Of a stretch of DNA of 64,000 nt, positions 36,336 through 45,174 are shown in pieces. A program made the translations under genes and the position numbers. The notes beneath the pieces are model-generated. The model saw only the letters and a list, made by a program, of their open reading frames with translations, did not search any database and was not told where the DNA came from. The stretch lies in NCBI GenBank assembly GCA_963814955.1, contig CAWFEX010000012.1, positions 1 through 64,000 on the forward strand, read 5' to 3'. Each line of letters begins with the position of its first letter. Position 1 is the first letter of the stretch. Origin of the DNA: DATCJA01 sp963814955 (GTDB lineage Bacteria; Acidobacteriota; Vicinamibacteria; Vicinamibacterales; UBA2999).

Positions 36336-37126
36336 GGACGTTGCCGCCGGGCGGCGTAAACGAGAATCGCGGCCGCGACCGCCACGTTGAGCGATTCGAC
36401 TGGAGCAGTCATCGGGATTGTGACTCGGTCATCCGCCAGCGCTGTTGCGGCGTCGCTCAATCCTCCGCCTTCGCCGCCAACGAGCAGGCCCACCCGTCCG
36501 CGCCAGCCGACCGCATCCGGATCCCGCCCGTCACGGGGAACGGCTGCAACGATTCGGCCACCGTACTTCCGGATACAACTTATCGCGGCATCGACGGACA
36601 GCCCCGCAGTGACGGGCAGGCGCAATATGCTCCCCATGCTTCCGCGTACTGCCTTCCAGGAGAACGGACTCGCGGACGTCCCGCAAACAAGGATTCCCGA
36701 GACACCGCCGGCTTCTCCCGCGCGTATCAGCGATCCCAGATTGCCCGGGTCCTGCACGTCGACGGCGACCAGAACGAAGCCATCTTCCCGGCGGCAGATG
36801 TCTTCCGCCTCGCTTCGCGTTCGGCGGGCAATCGCGACGATGCCGGATGGTGCGCGGACCGGGCTCACCGCGGCAAATGCCGGCTGGGCGACGGTGAGCA
36901 CTCGTGCGCCATAGGCCTCGGCGGCGCGAGCGACCTCGGCTTCCTCGGTGACCGTCGTCCGCGAGGAGGCAATCGCGACGGCTTCCAGTTCAGTGCCTGC
37001 TGCCATTGCCTCACGCACCAAATGAGCGCCGTCGAGCAGCAACCGCACCCCGCTCGGATCGGGCGTTCGCGCCAGCTCGCGGAAAGAGCGGACGAGCGGG
37101 TTGTGGCGGCTGGAGATGGAGGTCAT
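36332..37126 (-). CDS. SpoU/TrmH-family RNA 2'-O-methyltransferase
   Basis: 264 residues. The C-terminal SpoU domain shows the knotted-fold motifs: NLGSLIRAGEAGGVSGILV, LLVGGEGGGLSD and VTIPMTAPVESLNVAVAAAI. The N-terminal 100 residues form the substrate-binding domain (NPLVRSFRELARTPDPSGVRLLLDGAHLV). These enzymes methylate ribose in 23S rRNA or tRNA; the exact target is not readable, although the layout resembles RlmB-like members. The stop overlaps the rarA start as ATGA. Confidence 0.9.
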   Translation of the reverse strand: MTSISSRHNPLVRSFRELARTPDPSGVRLLLDGAHLVREAMAAGTELEAVAIASSRTTVTEEAEVARAAEAYGARVLTVAQPAFAAVSPVRAPSGIVAIARRTRSEAEDICRREDGFVLVAVDVQDPGNLGSLIRAGEAGGVSGILVCGTSASPFSWKAVRGSMGSILRLPVTAGLSVDAAISCIRKYGGRIVAAVPRDGRDPDAVGWRGRVGLLVGGEGGGLSDAATALADDRVTIPMTAPVESLNVAVAAAILVYAARRQRP

Positions 37127-37205
37127 CTAGGTGGTAGGTGGTAGGTGGTACTACCAGCTACAACCTTGCTACCAGCTACCGCCTACCAGCTACCGGCTAT
37201 GTTAC
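37127..37205. repeat. Low-complexity GGTAGGT / CTACCAGCTACC inverted element
   Basis: Three to four copies of TAGGTGG (37130-37148) are followed by three copies of CTACCAGCTAC-type words reading the opposite way to 37197. The two blocks can pair with each other. It lies between divergent genes, 14 bases before the greA start. Confidence 0.55.
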
Positions 37206-37218
37206 AGTCAGTTCCGCG

Positions 37219-37686
37219 ATGAAGGATCGCATTCTCAAGCGTTTCAGCGATGAGATCAGCGCGCTCGAGCGCGAGCTGAAATTCGAGCTTCCGAAGGAAA
37301 TCAAACGGGCTCGCGAACTGGGCGACCTGCGGGAAAACGCCGAATACAAAGCTGCCAAGGAGCGACAGGAGATCGTCAATGCGCGCATCGCGATGCTGAA
37401 ACGGCGCGTGGGCGAGATCGCGCTGATGAATCTCGATCGCGTTCCGCACGGTCGCGCAGGTTTCGGCTCCACCGTGCATCTTCGCGATGGGAAGGGCGAC
37501 ACCGTCGTGTATCAGCTCGTCATGCCGGAAGAGGCGGACGCTGAGAAGGGCACGATCTCCACTTCTTCTCCGATCGGTCGAGCCATCCTGAACAAGGAAG
37601 AAGGCGACGCGATCAAGGTCGTGACGCCCAATGGCGTTCGCCAGTTCGAGCTGATCAAGCTCATCACCATCCACGACGAACCATGA
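37219..37686 (+). CDS. greA: Transcription elongation factor GreA/GreB family
   Basis: 155 residues. An N-terminal coiled coil enters the RNA polymerase secondary channel; its acidic tip is ELGDLRENAEYKAAKERQ. The C-terminal FKBP-like domain has GSTVHLRDG, SSPIGRAILNKEEGDAIKV. Gre factors stimulate cleavage of backtracked RNA. I chose ATG at 37219 rather than the upstream in-frame 37138, because the latter would translate the low-complexity repeat. Length fits GreA. Confidence 0.93.
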   Translation: MKDRILKRFSDEISALERELKFELPKEIKRARELGDLRENAEYKAAKERQEIVNARIAMLKRRVGEIALMNLDRVPHGRAGFGSTVHLRDGKGDTVVYQLVMPEEADAEKGTISTSSPIGRAILNKEEGDAIKVVTPNGVRQFELIKLITIHDEP

Positions 37687-37709
37687 GCGTGCCGTTCACG
37701 AACTGAGAA

Positions 37710-39050
37710 GTGAGCACCCAGAAAAGCGAACGGCGAGTGCGTTACTCTCCCGACCGCCGTACCGCACTCGTGCTCTGCGGAACAGGTGCGCACGGCGCCT
37801 ACCATGCCGGCGTTCTCAAGGCGTTGGAAGAAGCGGGCGTCAAAATCGACGTGATGGCCGGCCAGGGCGTCGGAGGGGCCGCGGCCGCGCTCGGCGCCGT
37901 CGACGGGGCATCGCGTCTGTGGGATCAAAAGGGAATCTGGCGCAGAGGAGCAGCCAAATCCTTTTACCAGTGGAAAACGTCCGTGCGCGTGGCAGGATGG
38001 CTTGCGTTCCTGTTCATGGCCCTGACGCTTGCGACGTTGGTTCTGCTCGCGACAGGCCGCGAGTCCGCGTCGGCGCCCTGGCCGATCGCTGCGGTCCTTA
38101 CTCTTGCTGGCGTGCTGCTGACAATCGTCGTCGTGGGCGGCATCGCGGCTCGTCGCGCTTCAAAGCGACGATCCGCGGAAGGAAAACCGTGGTGGCGGTT
38201 GCTGGGAGCGCCGGTGGACGGGGACCGCGCACGCAGCACTTTTGCCGGAGCGCTGTGGGAGCTGCTGCATGCGGGCGGGCCGGTCCGGAACCCGACGCGT
38301 GCGGACGTGGGCCGGCGCTATGCAGAAGTACTCAATGAGAGCGTCGGCCAGCCTGGATTTCGTGAGCTGATGATCGTGGCCACCGACCTCGACTCACGAC
38401 GCGATATCGTTGCGGCGCTCTTGCGCGACCCGTTTCGCCGCGATTTCGTTGCAGCGCGACCCGGGGAAGAGCGGCGGGCGGAAATCATCGATCTGGCGGG
38501 GACGGGTCGCGAGCACGCATTCGACGTCATCGCGGCGGCGCTCACGCCTCCGGTCGCCTGCGATCCGCACCTGGTCACCTTTGGAGTGGACAGTTACTGG
38601 CGCGGCGAAACGCATCGCTTGTGCGATCGTCCAGGAGCATGTTCGCGAATGCTCGACGAATTGGCCGGCGCAGGTGTCACTCAGACCATCATCGTGAGCG
38701 CGGTTGCCGCGCCTCGCGTGCCGCATCGCCTGGCCGGTGCCCGGGTCGAACCGCGCCATCGGCTCGGAGAGTTCCTGGCCGCGGCCGAATCGGCCGCGAT
38801 ACGGGACGCGCGCGACATGGGGCGACTTCGATTCGACACCGTGCATGTGATCAGTCCCTCGCACAACCCAATCGGACCATTCGATGTCCGCGGCGCCTAC
38901 GATGAGTCGTCCGATCGCTGGACGGATCTCACCGAGCTCATGAATCGCGGCTACGAAGACGCCTATCGGCAGTTCATAGAGCCGGTCGTTGGGGCGAGTG
39001 GCGAACAAATCGCGCACGTCAGCCCGGTTGATGTGGACATGCCTCGGTAA
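37710..39050 (+). CDS. Patatin-like membrane protein lacking the catalytic serine
   Basis: 446 residues. The N-terminus matches a patatin fold: TALVLCGTGAHGAYHAGVLKALEEAG (glycine loop) and then VMAGQGVGGAAAALGAVDG where the nucleophile elbow GxSxG should be. Here it reads GQGVG, so Ser is replaced by Gly. Two hydrophobic segments (about 90-145) are inserted inside the domain. A C-terminal part with RFDTVHVISPSHNPIGPFD is patatin-like too. Most likely catalytically inactive or using another residue. Start GTG at 37710. No operon partner is obvious beyond the following PLP enzyme 9 bases later. Confidence 0.75.
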   Translation: MSTQKSERRVRYSPDRRTALVLCGTGAHGAYHAGVLKALEEAGVKIDVMAGQGVGGAAAALGAVDGASRLWDQKGIWRRGAAKSFYQWKTSVRVAGWLAFLFMALTLATLVLLATGRESASAPWPIAAVLTLAGVLLTIVVVGGIAARRASKRRSAEGKPWWRLLGAPVDGDRARSTFAGALWELLHAGGPVRNPTRADVGRRYAEVLNESVGQPGFRELMIVATDLDSRRDIVAALLRDPFRRDFVAARPGEERRAEIIDLAGTGREHAFDVIAAALTPPVACDPHLVTFGVDSYWRGETHRLCDRPGACSRMLDELAGAGVTQTIIVSAVAAPRVPHRLAGARVEPRHRLGEFLAAAESAAIRDARDMGRLRFDTVHVISPSHNPIGPFDVRGAYDESSDRWTDLTELMNRGYEDAYRQFIEPVVGASGEQIAHVSPVDVDMPR

Positions 39051-39058
39051 GAGCAGCC

Positions 39059-40175
39059 GTGCATCGAGACACTCGAGATCGTTCACGCCGGCTACCGGAA
39101 GAAAACCGAACCCGGGGTGTTTCTCGCGGGACCTCAGTTCTCGTCAACGTTCACGTCGCCCGGAGATCCGTCCCACCATCCGCTTTCCTACGGCCGCTTT
39201 CACAACCCTACGTGGACCGCCTGGGAAGAGGCGCTGGCCGTTCTCGAAGGCGGCGGCCAGGCGGTGGCATTTGGATCGGGAATGGCCGCGCTCAACGCTG
39301 TTTTTGGCGTTGCCCTGAGGCCGGGCGATAGCGTGGTGCTGCCGGCCGATTCGTACTACGCGGTTCGCCGCCTTGCATCCACCTGGCTCGAGTCCATTGG
39401 CGTCCGCGTTCGGCTGGCGCCGACGAAAGACGACGCGCAGGCTTCGGCGCTCGACGGGGCCCGGCTCCTGTGCCTCGAAACCCCGTCGAACCCCATGCTC
39501 GACGTCTGCGACATCCGCGCGCTCGTTGATGCGGCGCGGGCGAAAGGTGTCATGGTCGCCGTCGACAACACGACCGCCACGGCTTACCTGCAGCAGCCGC
39601 TCGAGATGGGGGCCACGTTCGTGGTCGCGTCCGATACGAAGGCCCTTACGGGACACAGCGATCTGATTCTCGGGCATGTCGCAACCAGCGACGCCGCGCT
39701 GGCGGACGCGCTGCGTGCGTGGCGCACGCACCATGGTGCGATTCCGGGTCCCATGGAAGTGTGGCTGGCCCACAGGTCCCTTCCGACATTGCCGCTGCGC
39801 GTCGATCGGCAGTGTTCCTCGGCTGAACGCCTGGCGGCATTCCTTGCATCCCGGTCCGACGTCACCGCCGTGTACTACCCGGGCCTGCAGAGCCATTCGG
39901 GGCACGAGATCGCCAAACGTCAGATGCGAGCGTTCGGTACGGTGGTCAGCTTCGACCTCGCCACGCGAACGCGTGCTGAAACCTTTCTGGCCGCGCTGAC
40001 GCTGGTTCGTGAAGCCACGAGCTTCGGCGGCGTACATTCCATGGCGGAGCGTCGTGCGCGCTGGGGAGGCGACGCCGTCAGCGAGGGACTTGTCAGGTTC
40101 AGCGTCGGATGCGAGGCCGCCGACGACATCGTTGCCGACGTGACGGCCGCGCTGGACGCCTCACTGGCGCGTTGA
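39059..40175 (+). CDS. Trans-sulfuration (Cys/Met metabolism) PLP-dependent enzyme
   Basis: About 370 residues of the cystathionine gamma-synthase/lyase family. Seen: YGRFHNPTWTAWEEALAVLEGG, AFGSGMAALNAVF, ETPSNPMLDVCDI, VDNTTATAYLQQP and the PLP lysine in ASDTKALTGHSDLI. Which reaction it performs is not readable. The natural N-terminus IETLEIVHAGYRKKTEPG is open from 39063 but has no start in its frame; GTG at 39059 followed by one extra C would give MIETLEIVHAGY, so an indel is suspected there. Otherwise GTG 39117 would start inside the conserved domain. The gene follows the patatin-like gene by 8 bases. Confidence 0.88.
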
Positions 40176-40215
40176 GAGCACGAGCCGCGCCGCGCGTCCC
40201 AGAGTCGAGTCACGG

Positions 40216-40296
40216 AATGAATTGTTCTCCGTGTCTCCGCGTCTGCGTGGGCCGTGTGTGTCTTTGTGGCCCGCGTGTGTGTGTGCGTGGCGCGCC
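40216..40296. repeat. Low-complexity GTGTCTCCGCGTCTGCGTGG element
   Basis: Strings such as CTCCGTGTCTCCGCGTCTG and GTGTGTCTTTGTGGCCCG followed by GTGTGTGTGTGCGTGG occupy the gap between convergent genes. Skewed to G and T on the plus strand. No coding sense was recognised. Confidence 0.45.
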
Positions 40297-40482
40297 CTAG
40301 CAATCGAGGCAGCGTACTTCGCCGAAGATGGCTTCGTGCTTGTCGGGATTCTCGCGCGCGTAGTTGACGAGGCAGCGCACGGCTTTTCCGATGTCTGGCA
40401 GGCCGTAGGCATCGGCCATGCTCTGCAGAAATGCAACCTTCTCAGTCTCGAGGTCGATCGGGCGGGCTTCGGCGTCTTTCAC
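40297..40482 (-). CDS. Small conserved-looking protein with C-terminal CLDC
   Basis: 61 residues from GTG at 40482, preceded by AAGGAG 9 bases upstream. It reads ARPIDLETEKVAFLQSMADA, then YGLPDIGKAVRCLVNYAREN and ends EVRCLDC. The composition is like a helical DNA- or protein-binding peptide, and the YGLPDxGKA..CLVNYAREN portion recalls ribbon-helix-helix proteins, but I do not recognise the family firmly. The C-terminal CxxC and an internal Cys could bind metal. It follows the DHH phosphoesterase gene by 13 bases in the same direction, so they probably share an mRNA. Confidence 0.6.
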   Translation of the reverse strand: MKDAEARPIDLETEKVAFLQSMADAYGLPDIGKAVRCLVNYARENPDKHEAIFGEVRCLDC

Positions 40483-40495
40483 GGGCGCAGTCTCC

Positions 40496-41923
40496 TTACG
40501 CTTTGACCAGTCGTTTTTCGGACGCCTGGTGTTCGTGCAGGAATTCGAGCGCCATGCTGAGGACGCGCTCGGTAAAGGCTTCGGCAGGCAAATTGCCGAA
40601 CTTCTCGCGGAAGGCGTGCAGCGGCACGACGGCTTTCGCCATCGCGCGGTGACCACCGGCGCTGCCGATGTCGGCGAAGTACTTTCGCACGAACTCGCCG
40701 GCGTTGCGTGAGTAGCCGAGGTTCCTGACCGACATGATCAGAGAGTCGTTGACGATCCCAGCAACGATCGTCCACTTGACGTTCTCGAGCTGAAGGTAGA
40801 AGTCCGCGACGTATGGGATGAAGTCCTCCCGCGGTGTGGTGCCGAGGAAGGCACAGAATACCTGCTCTTCCATCCGGCCGTACTGTTTGGCTCGGACGAC
40901 GAACTCGAGCCGTTCCATGGTGATTTCGGCGCCCTCCATCTTGCGAATGAGAGCGGCGTCGGCGAGCGGATAGAGATACGAAAACGCTTCGATGTCCACC
41001 CGGTTGGCCTGCCGGTTGAAGAACAGCGTGTCGGACTTGATCGCGTACAGCAGCGCGGTCGCGGCCCGTTCCGAGATGTTCGCGTCGACCGCCCGCAGGT
41101 GCTCGGTCAATATGGTCGAGGTAGAGCCGTAATCCGGCCGGATGTCCTTGAACACCGCCGTATAACCCGCCTGCTCGGGGTGGTGGTCGATGACCAGGTC
41201 CACCTTGTCGATGACGCCGCCGAAGTAATGGGGCTGGACGTCCACCATGGCGATGCGCTCGTATTCGCCGACCTGGGCCGGAGTGACGTGCTCGACATGC
41301 AGATCGAGCAGATTGACCATCCGGACGTTTTCAGGACGGGTCACACCTTCCAGCGCGGCGATGATGCAGGTTTGACGGGTGCGGCGGAGCACGTTGCGCA
41401 ATGCGAGGCCGCTCGCAAGCGCGTCGGGATCCGGTTCGTTATGCAGAAGGATCAGCACCCGGTCGGCATCGCTGAAGAATCGCTGATATTGCTGCACTCG
41501 GAGACGTGTCAACGAGCGGCTGAACTCGGTAAGCAACGGTCCACCGAACAGCTCCGACAGCGCCAGATAGTTCAGCTCGGGGAACTGCGACTTCAGCTCC
41601 TCCTCACGGGTCCGGAAATCAGAAATGCCGACGCCGAGCACGTAGATCAGCGTGCCGCCTGCGTCGCGGATGGCCTCGATGATTCTCTTCAGGCTGCGGC
41701 GGCCGGTGTCTTCAACGATGACGCACGTGCCGGGCGTCACGTCGGCCTTCAGGTAGGTATCGGTGCGGCGCGGGTCGGCTGCGGTGACGCTCAGGCCCGC
41801 TTCGTGGAGGCGACGGGAGAGCAGTTTGCTTTCGACCAGGAACTCGACTTCGAAACTGGGCAGGAGGATTTCATCGAGCATCCTGATGACCAGATCGGTC
41901 TGACAGACGGCGAGGCACCTCAT
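40496..41923 (-). CDS. DHH/DHHA1 phosphoesterase with N-terminal TrkA-N-like domain
   Basis: 475 residues. The first 120 residues look like a Rossmann-type TrkA-N/RCK domain (TPGTCVIVEDTGRR, LIYVLGVG). The DHH domain follows: NEPDPDALASGLALRN, then DVQPHYFGG and LVIDHHPEQAG, with the DHHA1 substrate domain ending in GSAGGHRAMAKAVVP. Relatives (NrnA, GdpP class) degrade short RNA, pAp or cyclic dinucleotides; the joined Rossmann domain could sense a nucleotide. No membrane segments. A 61-residue gene lies just downstream in the same direction. Confidence 0.88.
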   Translation of the reverse strand: MRCLAVCQTDLVIRMLDEILLPSFEVEFLVESKLLSRRLHEAGLSVTAADPRRTDTYLKADVTPGTCVIVEDTGRRSLKRIIEAIRDAGGTLIYVLGVGISDFRTREEELKSQFPELNYLALSELFGGPLLTEFSRSLTRLRVQQYQRFFSDADRVLILLHNEPDPDALASGLALRNVLRRTRQTCIIAALEGVTRPENVRMVNLLDLHVEHVTPAQVGEYERIAMVDVQPHYFGGVIDKVDLVIDHHPEQAGYTAVFKDIRPDYGSTSTILTEHLRAVDANISERAATALLYAIKSDTLFFNRQANRVDIEAFSYLYPLADAALIRKMEGAEITMERLEFVVRAKQYGRMEEQVFCAFLGTTPREDFIPYVADFYLQLENVKWTIVAGIVNDSLIMSVRNLGYSRNAGEFVRKYFADIGSAGGHRAMAKAVVPLHAFREKFGNLPAEAFTERVLSMALEFLHEHQASEKRLVKA

Positions 41924-42039
41924 AGATTGACCAGAGCCGCCTCGGTATGAACCTCCACCATTGGCCCGAAACTCCCATTATACGCCCGGCTCTGCACTCC
42001 GATTATCGGGTGTAGGATGGGAAGACTCCAGCGAATACG

Positions 42040-43008
42040 ATGTTTAACTACGTGTTTACAACGATTGCAGTGATCCTGGCGGTGGCAGCCGGGATGCTCG
42101 CTGCCTCGCATCCCTCGGCTATCGCCCGGGATGTCCTGACCGCAGTCGAAGGACAACAGCCCGTATTCCGTACGCGTCTCGATCTCGTGTCGATGGGGGT
42201 GACGGTCACCGACCGGCGCGGCAGTCACGTCAGCGACCTGACGCAGGATGACTTCGAAATCATCGAAGACGGCCGGACGCAGACCATTACCTACTTTGCG
42301 CGAGGCGACGAAGCGACCTCCGCGCCCCCGCTGCATCTGGGGCTGCTCTTCGATACGAGCGGCAGCATGGGTGAGGACATCAAGCTTTCGCGGTCGGCCG
42401 CGGTGAGGTTCCTGAACACGTTCACCGACGCGGAGGACATGACGCTCGTCGACTTCGACACCGAGGTTCGGGTAGCCAAGTACGGGCAGCGCGACTTTGC
42501 GCGGATGGTGGAACGCATCCGCGCCCGCCAGCCCGGCGGATGGACCGCGATGTACGACGCGCTCGGTGTTTACCTGGACGGTGCCGCGGACAATGAGGGG
42601 CGCTCGATTCTCGTGGTCTACACCGATGGCGGCGATACGCGAAGCACGCTCAACTTTTCGGACCTGCTGACACTGGTTCGAGCGTCGGACGTCACGATTC
42701 ATGCGGTCGGATTTCTGGAACATCAGTCGAGCAGTTCCCGCTTGACGCAGAGACAGCGGCTCGTCGAGATTGCCGAAACGACGGGCGGGCAGGCATTTTT
42801 CCCGACGGCGATGAAAGACGTTGAGGCCGCCTACGACAAGATCGTGGCCCAGATCCGGAATCAATACACACTCGGCTATACGTCCACGAACACCGTTCAG
42901 GACGGCAAATGGCGCAAGGTCGAGGTGAAGATCGCCCGCTCCGCGCTCAAGGATGCCCGCGTTCAGTCCCGCAGGGGCTATTTCGCCCTCTACAAAGAAG
43001 GACAGTGA
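42040..43008 (+). CDS. VWFA-domain secreted protein of acidobacterial type
   Basis: 322 residues. A signal peptide (hydrophobic IAVILAVAAGMLAAS) leads to a short beta region VTDRRGSHVSDLTQDDFEI with EDGRTQTITYF, characteristic of VWFA-related proteins abundant in Acidobacteria. The VWA domain has the metal-dependent adhesion motif DTSGSMG near residue 106 and VVYTDGGDTRSTL. The C-terminus (IRNQYTLGYTSTN) is typical of the family. Function is unknown, thought to involve protein binding outside the cytoplasm. No clear operon. Confidence 0.85.
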   Translation: MFNYVFTTIAVILAVAAGMLAASHPSAIARDVLTAVEGQQPVFRTRLDLVSMGVTVTDRRGSHVSDLTQDDFEIIEDGRTQTITYFARGDEATSAPPLHLGLLFDTSGSMGEDIKLSRSAAVRFLNTFTDAEDMTLVDFDTEVRVAKYGQRDFARMVERIRARQPGGWTAMYDALGVYLDGAADNEGRSILVVYTDGGDTRSTLNFSDLLTLVRASDVTIHAVGFLEHQSSSSRLTQRQRLVEIAETTGGQAFFPTAMKDVEAAYDKIVAQIRNQYTLGYTSTNTVQDGKWRKVEVKIARSALKDARVQSRRGYFALYKEGQ

Positions 43009-43020
43009 ATCAATTTATGA

Positions 43021-43147
43021 TTGGTGATTAGTGATTTGTGATGGGACCGCACGTCAAAACACGAAGAACGCGAAGAGGTCGACATTTTAAGCCTTCGTGC
43101 CTTCGTGGTTCCGCGTCTCAATCGCAAATCATCAATCGCTAATCATC
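43021..43147. repeat. Nested low-complexity inverted repeat upstream of uvrB
   Basis: Outer arms: GATTAGTGATTTGTGAT at 43026-43042 against ATCGCAAATCATCAATC at 43121-43137 with a few mismatches. Inner arms: CACGAAGAACGCGAAGAGG near 43060-43078 against CCTTCGTGCCTTCGTGG near 43092-43108. AT-rich compared with the surroundings. It reaches the uvrB start codon and may carry its promoter. Confidence 0.6.
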
Positions 43148-43148
43148 G

Positions 43149-45170
43149 ATGCCATCTGTCTACGATCGATTCACACTCGTCAGCGATTTCGAGGTGCGCG
43201 GCGATCAGGTTCGCGCCATTCCCGAGCTTGTCGAGGGTCTCAATCGCGGCGACTCGCACCAGGTGCTGCTCGGCGTCACCGGCTCCGGCAAGACGTTCAC
43301 GATGGCGCAGGTGCTGGCCGCCGTGAACCGGCCGACGCTCGTCATGGCGCACAACAAGACGCTCGCCGCCCAGCTCTTTCAGGAATTCAAGCGCTTCTTT
43401 CCGCAGAATGCCGTCGAATACTTCGTCAGTTACTACGACTATTACCAGCCCGAGGCGTATGTTCCGGCAACCGATTCGTACATCGAAAAGGAAGCCACGA
43501 TCAACGACGAGATCGACCGGATGCGGCTCTCCGCGACGCGCTCATTGTTCGAGCGGCGCGACGTCATCATCGTCGCCAGCGTCTCGTGCATCTACGGCCT
43601 CGGATCGCCGGAGGCGTACTACGGCATGCTGCTGCCGCTCGAGCTTGGCCAGCGAATCGACCGTGACCAGATCCTGCGCAAGCTCGTGGAAATCCAGTAC
43701 GAACGCAACGATACGGAATTCGGCCGCGGCGCCTTCCGGGTGCGCGGCGACATCGTGGAAGTGGTGCCGTCGTATGAGGAACATGCGCTCCGGATTGGCC
43801 TGTTCGGTGACGAGGTCGACGAGCTGGCCTGGTTCGACGCGCTGACCGGCAAGGTCATACGCCGCGTCGACAAGGTGGCCGTCTACCCGAAATCTCATTT
43901 CGTCACGTCACGCGATCGAACGAAGCGCGCCGTCGAATCGATCAAGCGCGAGCTCGAAGAATACCGTGGGCAGCTCGAGTCGGAGGGGAAGCTGCTGGAG
44001 GCCCAGCGGCTGCATCAGAGGACGATGTTCGATCTCGAGATGATCCGCGAGATCGGATATTGCCACGGGATCGAGAATTACGCCCGGCACCTCACCGGCC
44101 GCGCCCCCGGTGCACCGCCACCCACGCTTCTCGACTACCTGCCCGACGACGCCCTCGTGATCGTGGACGAAAGCCACCAGACTGTCCCACAGGTCCGCGG
44201 CATGTACCACGGCGATCGCTCGCGCAAGGAAGTGCTCGTCGCGTACGGCTTCCGGCTGCCATCGGCGCTCGACAACCGGCCGCTGAGCTTCGCGGAGTGG
44301 GAACAGCGCGTGAAGCAGGTGGTGTTCGTCTCGGCGACGCCAGGTCCCTACGAGCTCTCGAAGTCCGGTGGCGCCGTCGTTGAACAGGTCATTAGACCCA
44401 CAGGCCTGATGGATCCGCCGATTGAAGTCCGGCCCGTCCGCAGACAGGTGGACGACCTGCTGGCGGAAATCCGGGAGCGCGTGGACCGGAAAGAAAGAGT
44501 GCTGGTCACAACGCTGACCAAGCGCATGGCGGAGGATTTGACCGCGTACTACCAGGAGCTGGGCGTCAAGGTTCGCTACCTGCACTCGGACATCGACACG
44601 CTCGAGCGGGTCGAAATTCTGCGCGATCTTCGCCGTGGAGCGTTCGACGTACTGGTTGGAATCAACCTGCTCAGGGAAGGCCTCGATTTGCCGGAAGTGT
44701 CACTGGTGGCCATTCTGGATGCGGACAAGGAAGGGTTTCTCCGCTCCGGAGGGTCGCTGATTCAAACCTCCGGGCGGGCCGCGCGAAATGTCAACGGCCG
44801 GGTCATCATGTACGCGGATACGATGACGGCGTCGATGAAGTCCGCCATTGCGGAGACCGAGCGTCGACGCGCGCTGCAGGCGGCGTACAACGCCGAACAC
44901 GGGATCACGCCGGAGTCGGTCGTGCGCGCGATTGACGACGTGCTGTCGAGCGTGTACGAGCGCGACTACTCGGCGCCGCCTGTCTTCGGCGACGAGCGTG
45001 AAGTGTTCCGGACGCAGGCGGAACTCGACGCGGAAATCGCACGCCTCGAAAGCGACATGAAAGCGGCCGCCGCGAATCTGGACTTCGAGCGGGCCGCCTC
45101 GATTCGCGACCGGGTCAAAACACTGCGCAGCCGCGAGCTCGGCCTGACCGGCCTCTCGGCCGGCCGGTAG
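43149..45170 (+). CDS. uvrB: Excinuclease ABC subunit B
   Basis: Nucleotide excision repair helicase-like subunit, 673 residues. Walker A GVTGSGKT is near residue 40, the DNA-damage beta-hairpin YYDYYQPEAYVP near 95, DESHQT near 340, and helicase motifs through INLLREGLDLPEVSL and QTSGRAARN. A C-terminal UVR motif (LESDMKAAAANLDFERAASI) contacts UvrC. All expected parts are present. Start ATG at 43149 directly follows a nested inverted repeat. The MlaE-type gene begins 4 bases after the stop. Confidence 0.97.
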   Translation: MPSVYDRFTLVSDFEVRGDQVRAIPELVEGLNRGDSHQVLLGVTGSGKTFTMAQVLAAVNRPTLVMAHNKTLAAQLFQEFKRFFPQNAVEYFVSYYDYYQPEAYVPATDSYIEKEATINDEIDRMRLSATRSLFERRDVIIVASVSCIYGLGSPEAYYGMLLPLELGQRIDRDQILRKLVEIQYERNDTEFGRGAFRVRGDIVEVVPSYEEHALRIGLFGDEVDELAWFDALTGKVIRRVDKVAVYPKSHFVTSRDRTKRAVESIKRELEEYRGQLESEGKLLEAQRLHQRTMFDLEMIREIGYCHGIENYARHLTGRAPGAPPPTLLDYLPDDALVIVDESHQTVPQVRGMYHGDRSRKEVLVAYGFRLPSALDNRPLSFAEWEQRVKQVVFVSATPGPYELSKSGGAVVEQVIRPTGLMDPPIEVRPVRRQVDDLLAEIRERVDRKERVLVTTLTKRMAEDLTAYYQELGVKVRYLHSDIDTLERVEILRDLRRGAFDVLVGINLLREGLDLPEVSLVAILDADKEGFLRSGGSLIQTSGRAARNVNGRVIMYADTMTASMKSAIAETERRRALQAAYNAEHGITPESVVRAIDDVLSSVYERDYSAPPVFGDEREVFRTQAELDAEIARLESDMKAAAANLDFERAASIRDRVKTLRSRELGLTGLSAGR

Positions 45171-45174
45171 CCGA

